Under the pieces are notes generated by a model that was given only the letters and a program-made list of their open reading frames with translations, was not told the DNA's origin and did not search any database. From NCBI GenBank assembly GCA_903930345.1, contig CAIYYI010000632.1, positions 1-53,531 on the forward strand: 53,531 bases of DNA. The letters run 5' to 3'. The DNA comes from an uncultured Verrucomicrobiota bacterium (GTDB lineage Bacteria; Verrucomicrobiota; Verrucomicrobiia; Limisphaerales; CAIYYI01). The position numbers and the translations under genes are program-made. The stretch's first letter is position 1. The number at the start of each line of letters is the position of its first letter. Shown one piece after another: positions 51,870 through 53,531 of the stretch.

Positions 51870-52003
51870 GTAGCGGTGGGCATCCCTGCCTGCCGTAGAA
51901 CCCGGCTTCCAGCCGGGTGCTGTGGCGTGGTGCGCGTTGAACAAAACAGGGACGGCGGCAGGGATGCCGCCGGTTACGGCAGGCAAAGATGCCTGCCGCT
52001 ACC
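51870..52003. repeat. Inverted pair of REP-like elements with two inner hairpins
   Basis: A 29-bp sequence at 51870-51898 is repeated inverted at 51975-52003 with about five mismatches; each half also folds on itself (GGCAGGCA/TGCCTGCC type). Between them lie hairpins CCCGGCT/AGCCGGG (51901-51917) and GGCGGCA/TGCCGCC (51954-51972). No transposase is present. It sits between the galK terminator and the miaB stop. Confidence 0.8.
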
Positions 52004-52046
52004 GGTGGGGCGTCGCCATGTAGGCCGGGTCGCCTGGGGGTTGGGC

Positions 52047-53402
52047 TCAGTCCAGGTTGATGATCGCAGGGTCGCCGTACAACGTGAAGGATCCGGCCCG
52101 CACGATCCGCAGTTTGATCACTTGGCCGAGGTGGCGGTCTGACCCTTCAAATACCACGATCTTGTTGGACCGGGTGCGGCCTGTCAGGCGGACCGGATTC
52201 TTTTTGCTCGGCCCTTCCACCAGGATTTCCTCCACCTGCCCCACACAGGCGCCAAATTGCTCGGCGGCCATCTGGTTGATCAGCTCCAGGAGCCGTTGGT
52301 TGCGCTCCTCCTTCACCGCCTGTGGCACCTGGTCGGGCAGGTCGGCGGCGGGAGTGTCCTTGCGCGGGGAGTATTTGAAAATGTAGGCCTGATCAAAGCG
52401 GGCCGCGCGCACCAGGGAAAGCGTCTCCTCAAAATCCGCCTCGGTCTCCCCCGGGAAACCGACGATGATATCGGTGCACAACCCCATGCCGGGCTGTACC
52501 TGGCGCAGCTTCCCGATGATCTCCAGAAAGCGCTCGCGGGTGTAGCCCCGGTGCATCAGTTTCAGGATGCGGTCGCTGCCGCTCTGCACCGGGATGTGGG
52601 CGCTCTCCACCAGCTTGGGCAGGCGCGCATAGGCCTCCACCAGATCGTCACCGTACCCTTTGGGATGGGGCGAGGTGAACCGCAGCCGCTGCAAGCCCTC
52701 GATCTCGTGGACCGCATCCAGCAGCTGCACGAAGGGGGATCGGCCCTCCACGGTGGGCAGGTCGCGCTTGCCGAAGCTGGTGACGATCTGCCCCAGCAAG
52801 GTGATTTCCCTCACCCCTTGCGCCACCAGTTCGCGGCACTCGGTGACAATGTCGGGAATGGTGCGGCTGCGCTCCTCGCCGCGCGTGAAGGGGACGATGC
52901 AGAACGTGCAGTGTTGGTTGCACCCCTGCATGATGCTGACAAAGGCCGAGACGGATTTGCGCCCGGAACCGGCCAGCAGATGCTCGCGGATGGCCCCCTG
53001 GCTGCCCGCCTCCTCCGCCACGTCCACCACCTTGTCCTTCCGTCCCGCCAGCAGGTCATCCAGGTGCTCCGCTGTGCGGTGGAATTTCTGGGTGCCGAGC
53101 ACGAGGTCCACATCCGGGAGTTGGTCGATCAGCCCTTGGCCTCGGCTTTGGGCCATGCACCCCATGAAGCCGAGCACCACATGGGGGCGATGCCGCCGGG
53201 TCTCGACCGCCAGGTTGGTCATTTTTCCGATGGCCTTTTGCTCGGCGAAATCGCGCACGCTGCACGTGTTCAGCAGGATGACGTCCGCCGTCTGCTCGGA
53301 CTTGGCCAAGACGTACCCTCTGGCCAAAAGCTGGGCGGCCACGGCTTCGCTGTCCCGTTCGTTCATCTGGCAACCGTACGTTTTGATATAGACACTCGGC
53401 AT
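52047..53402 (-). CDS. miaB: tRNA-2-methylthio-N6-isopentenyladenosine synthase
   Basis: A 451-residue radical-SAM enzyme that adds a methylthio group to isopentenyl-A37 of tRNAs reading UNN codons. The N-terminal UPF0004 domain has three cluster cysteines, Cys11 (YGCQMNERDSE), Cys47 (NTCSVRD) and Cys82 (GCMAQ). The radical-SAM motif C-x-x-x-C-x-x-C is Cys161/165/168 in GCNQHCTFCIVPFTRG. The C-terminal TRAM domain is RLTGRTRSNKIVVFEG onwards. All three domains are complete. Starts at 53402 (ATG) or 53411 (TTG) are possible; the ATG places MPSVYIKTYGCQMN as the usual opening. It lies 68 bp from tRNA-Leu(CAA), itself a probable MiaB substrate. Confidence 0.95.
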   Translation of the reverse strand: MPSVYIKTYGCQMNERDSEAVAAQLLARGYVLAKSEQTADVILLNTCSVRDFAEQKAIGKMTNLAVETRRHRPHVVLGFMGCMAQSRGQGLIDQLPDVDLVLGTQKFHRTAEHLDDLLAGRKDKVVDVAEEAGSQGAIREHLLAGSGRKSVSAFVSIMQGCNQHCTFCIVPFTRGEERSRTIPDIVTECRELVAQGVREITLLGQIVTSFGKRDLPTVEGRSPFVQLLDAVHEIEGLQRLRFTSPHPKGYGDDLVEAYARLPKLVESAHIPVQSGSDRILKLMHRGYTRERFLEIIGKLRQVQPGMGLCTDIIVGFPGETEADFEETLSLVRAARFDQAYIFKYSPRKDTPAADLPDQVPQAVKEERNQRLLELINQMAAEQFGACVGQVEEILVEGPSKKNPVRLTGRTRSNKIVVFEGSDRHLGQVIKLRIVRAGSFTLYGDPAIINLD

Positions 53403-53470
53403 GCGCAACAATTGGCCGGGAACCTACGGCACCAAGGGGGGATTGAAAAGGGGAAAACCGGGGTTTGAGT

Positions 53471-53531
53471 TGGTACCGATGGAGGGGCTCGAACCCCCAC
53501 TCCCTCACGGGAACCAGATTTTGAGTCTAGC
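53471..53531 (-). tRNA. tRNA-Leu(CAA), partial at window edge
   Basis: Read on the minus strand, the 3' part of a class II tRNA is present: encoded CCA (53473-53471), T arm GGGGG-TTCGAGC-CCCTC, a long variable arm (TTCCC/GGGAG-type) and the anticodon arm with loop CTCAAAA, giving anticodon CAA (53523-53521). A36-A37-A38 is the sequence recognised by MiaA. The D arm and 5' acceptor strand lie beyond the window. Confidence 0.9.

Overview
The window is GC-rich bacterial DNA that most resembles a member of the Verrucomicrobiota (Limisphaerales/Pedosphaera type) or a close PVC relative. Pointers are an adjacent DUF1549/DUF1553 – DUF1501 – pre-peptidase-C-domain trio, two Gfo/Idh/MocA oxidoreductases, many exported proteins (several with twin-arginine leaders), large exported glycoside hydrolases, weak or absent Shine-Dalgarno sequences before many starts, and noncoding stretches full of short dispersed repeats. 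This placement is inferred from gene content; no marker gene was compared.

Layout. 1-791 holds only repeats. 792-7312 carries an exported alpha/beta hydrolase and, divergent from it, the DUF1549/DUF1501/PPC operon. 7331-14918 is mostly housekeeping: an oxidoreductase, a lipoprotein plus AsmA-like pair, a PQQ-type beta-propeller, galE, a glycine-rich RRM protein, a fatty-acid desaturase and an exported cyclophilin. 15051-25231 is carbohydrate-oriented: a GH106-type rhamnosidase, a beta-helix lyase-like protein, a shortened AlbA_2 regulator, an SGNH esterase, a serine beta-lactamase-like hydrolase broken by an in-frame TAG, and a second oxidoreductase. 25313-29005 holds kup behind a probable c-di-AMP (ydaO-type) riboswitch, and a CE15-like esterase. 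29476-32473 holds an unknown multi-pass membrane protein and an MFS exporter. 32542-34512 is an nrfHA nitrite ammonification operon with an exact FNR-type palindrome upstream. 34779-35849 encodes a DUF362 protein.

35850-41083 is a gene graveyard: a GNAT remnant, a metalloprotease-like protein without its HExxH motif, a headless hybrid histidine kinase, a 48-codon phage-portal fragment, REP-like hairpins, and a BRCT-domain gene whose stop codon lies inside a probable integron attC site (a lone gene cassette with no integrase in view). This region also carries several copies of a TTCGTGGTCAA-type repeat and the second copy of a roughly 210-bp repeat found at 450-665.

41084-51745 looks like a polysaccharide-utilisation block: two GH127 proteins with matching C-terminal domains, a three-part GH2/DUF4965-type fusion of about 1450 residues, then galK with a strong terminator. 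With galE, and the rhamnosidase, esterases and GH127 enzymes, the window suggests a cell living on plant- or algal-type heteropolysaccharides rich in arabinose, galactose and rhamnose, with galactose entering the Leloir pathway. 51870-52003 is a large REP inverted pair, followed by miaB and a partial tRNA-Leu(CAA) at the window edge.
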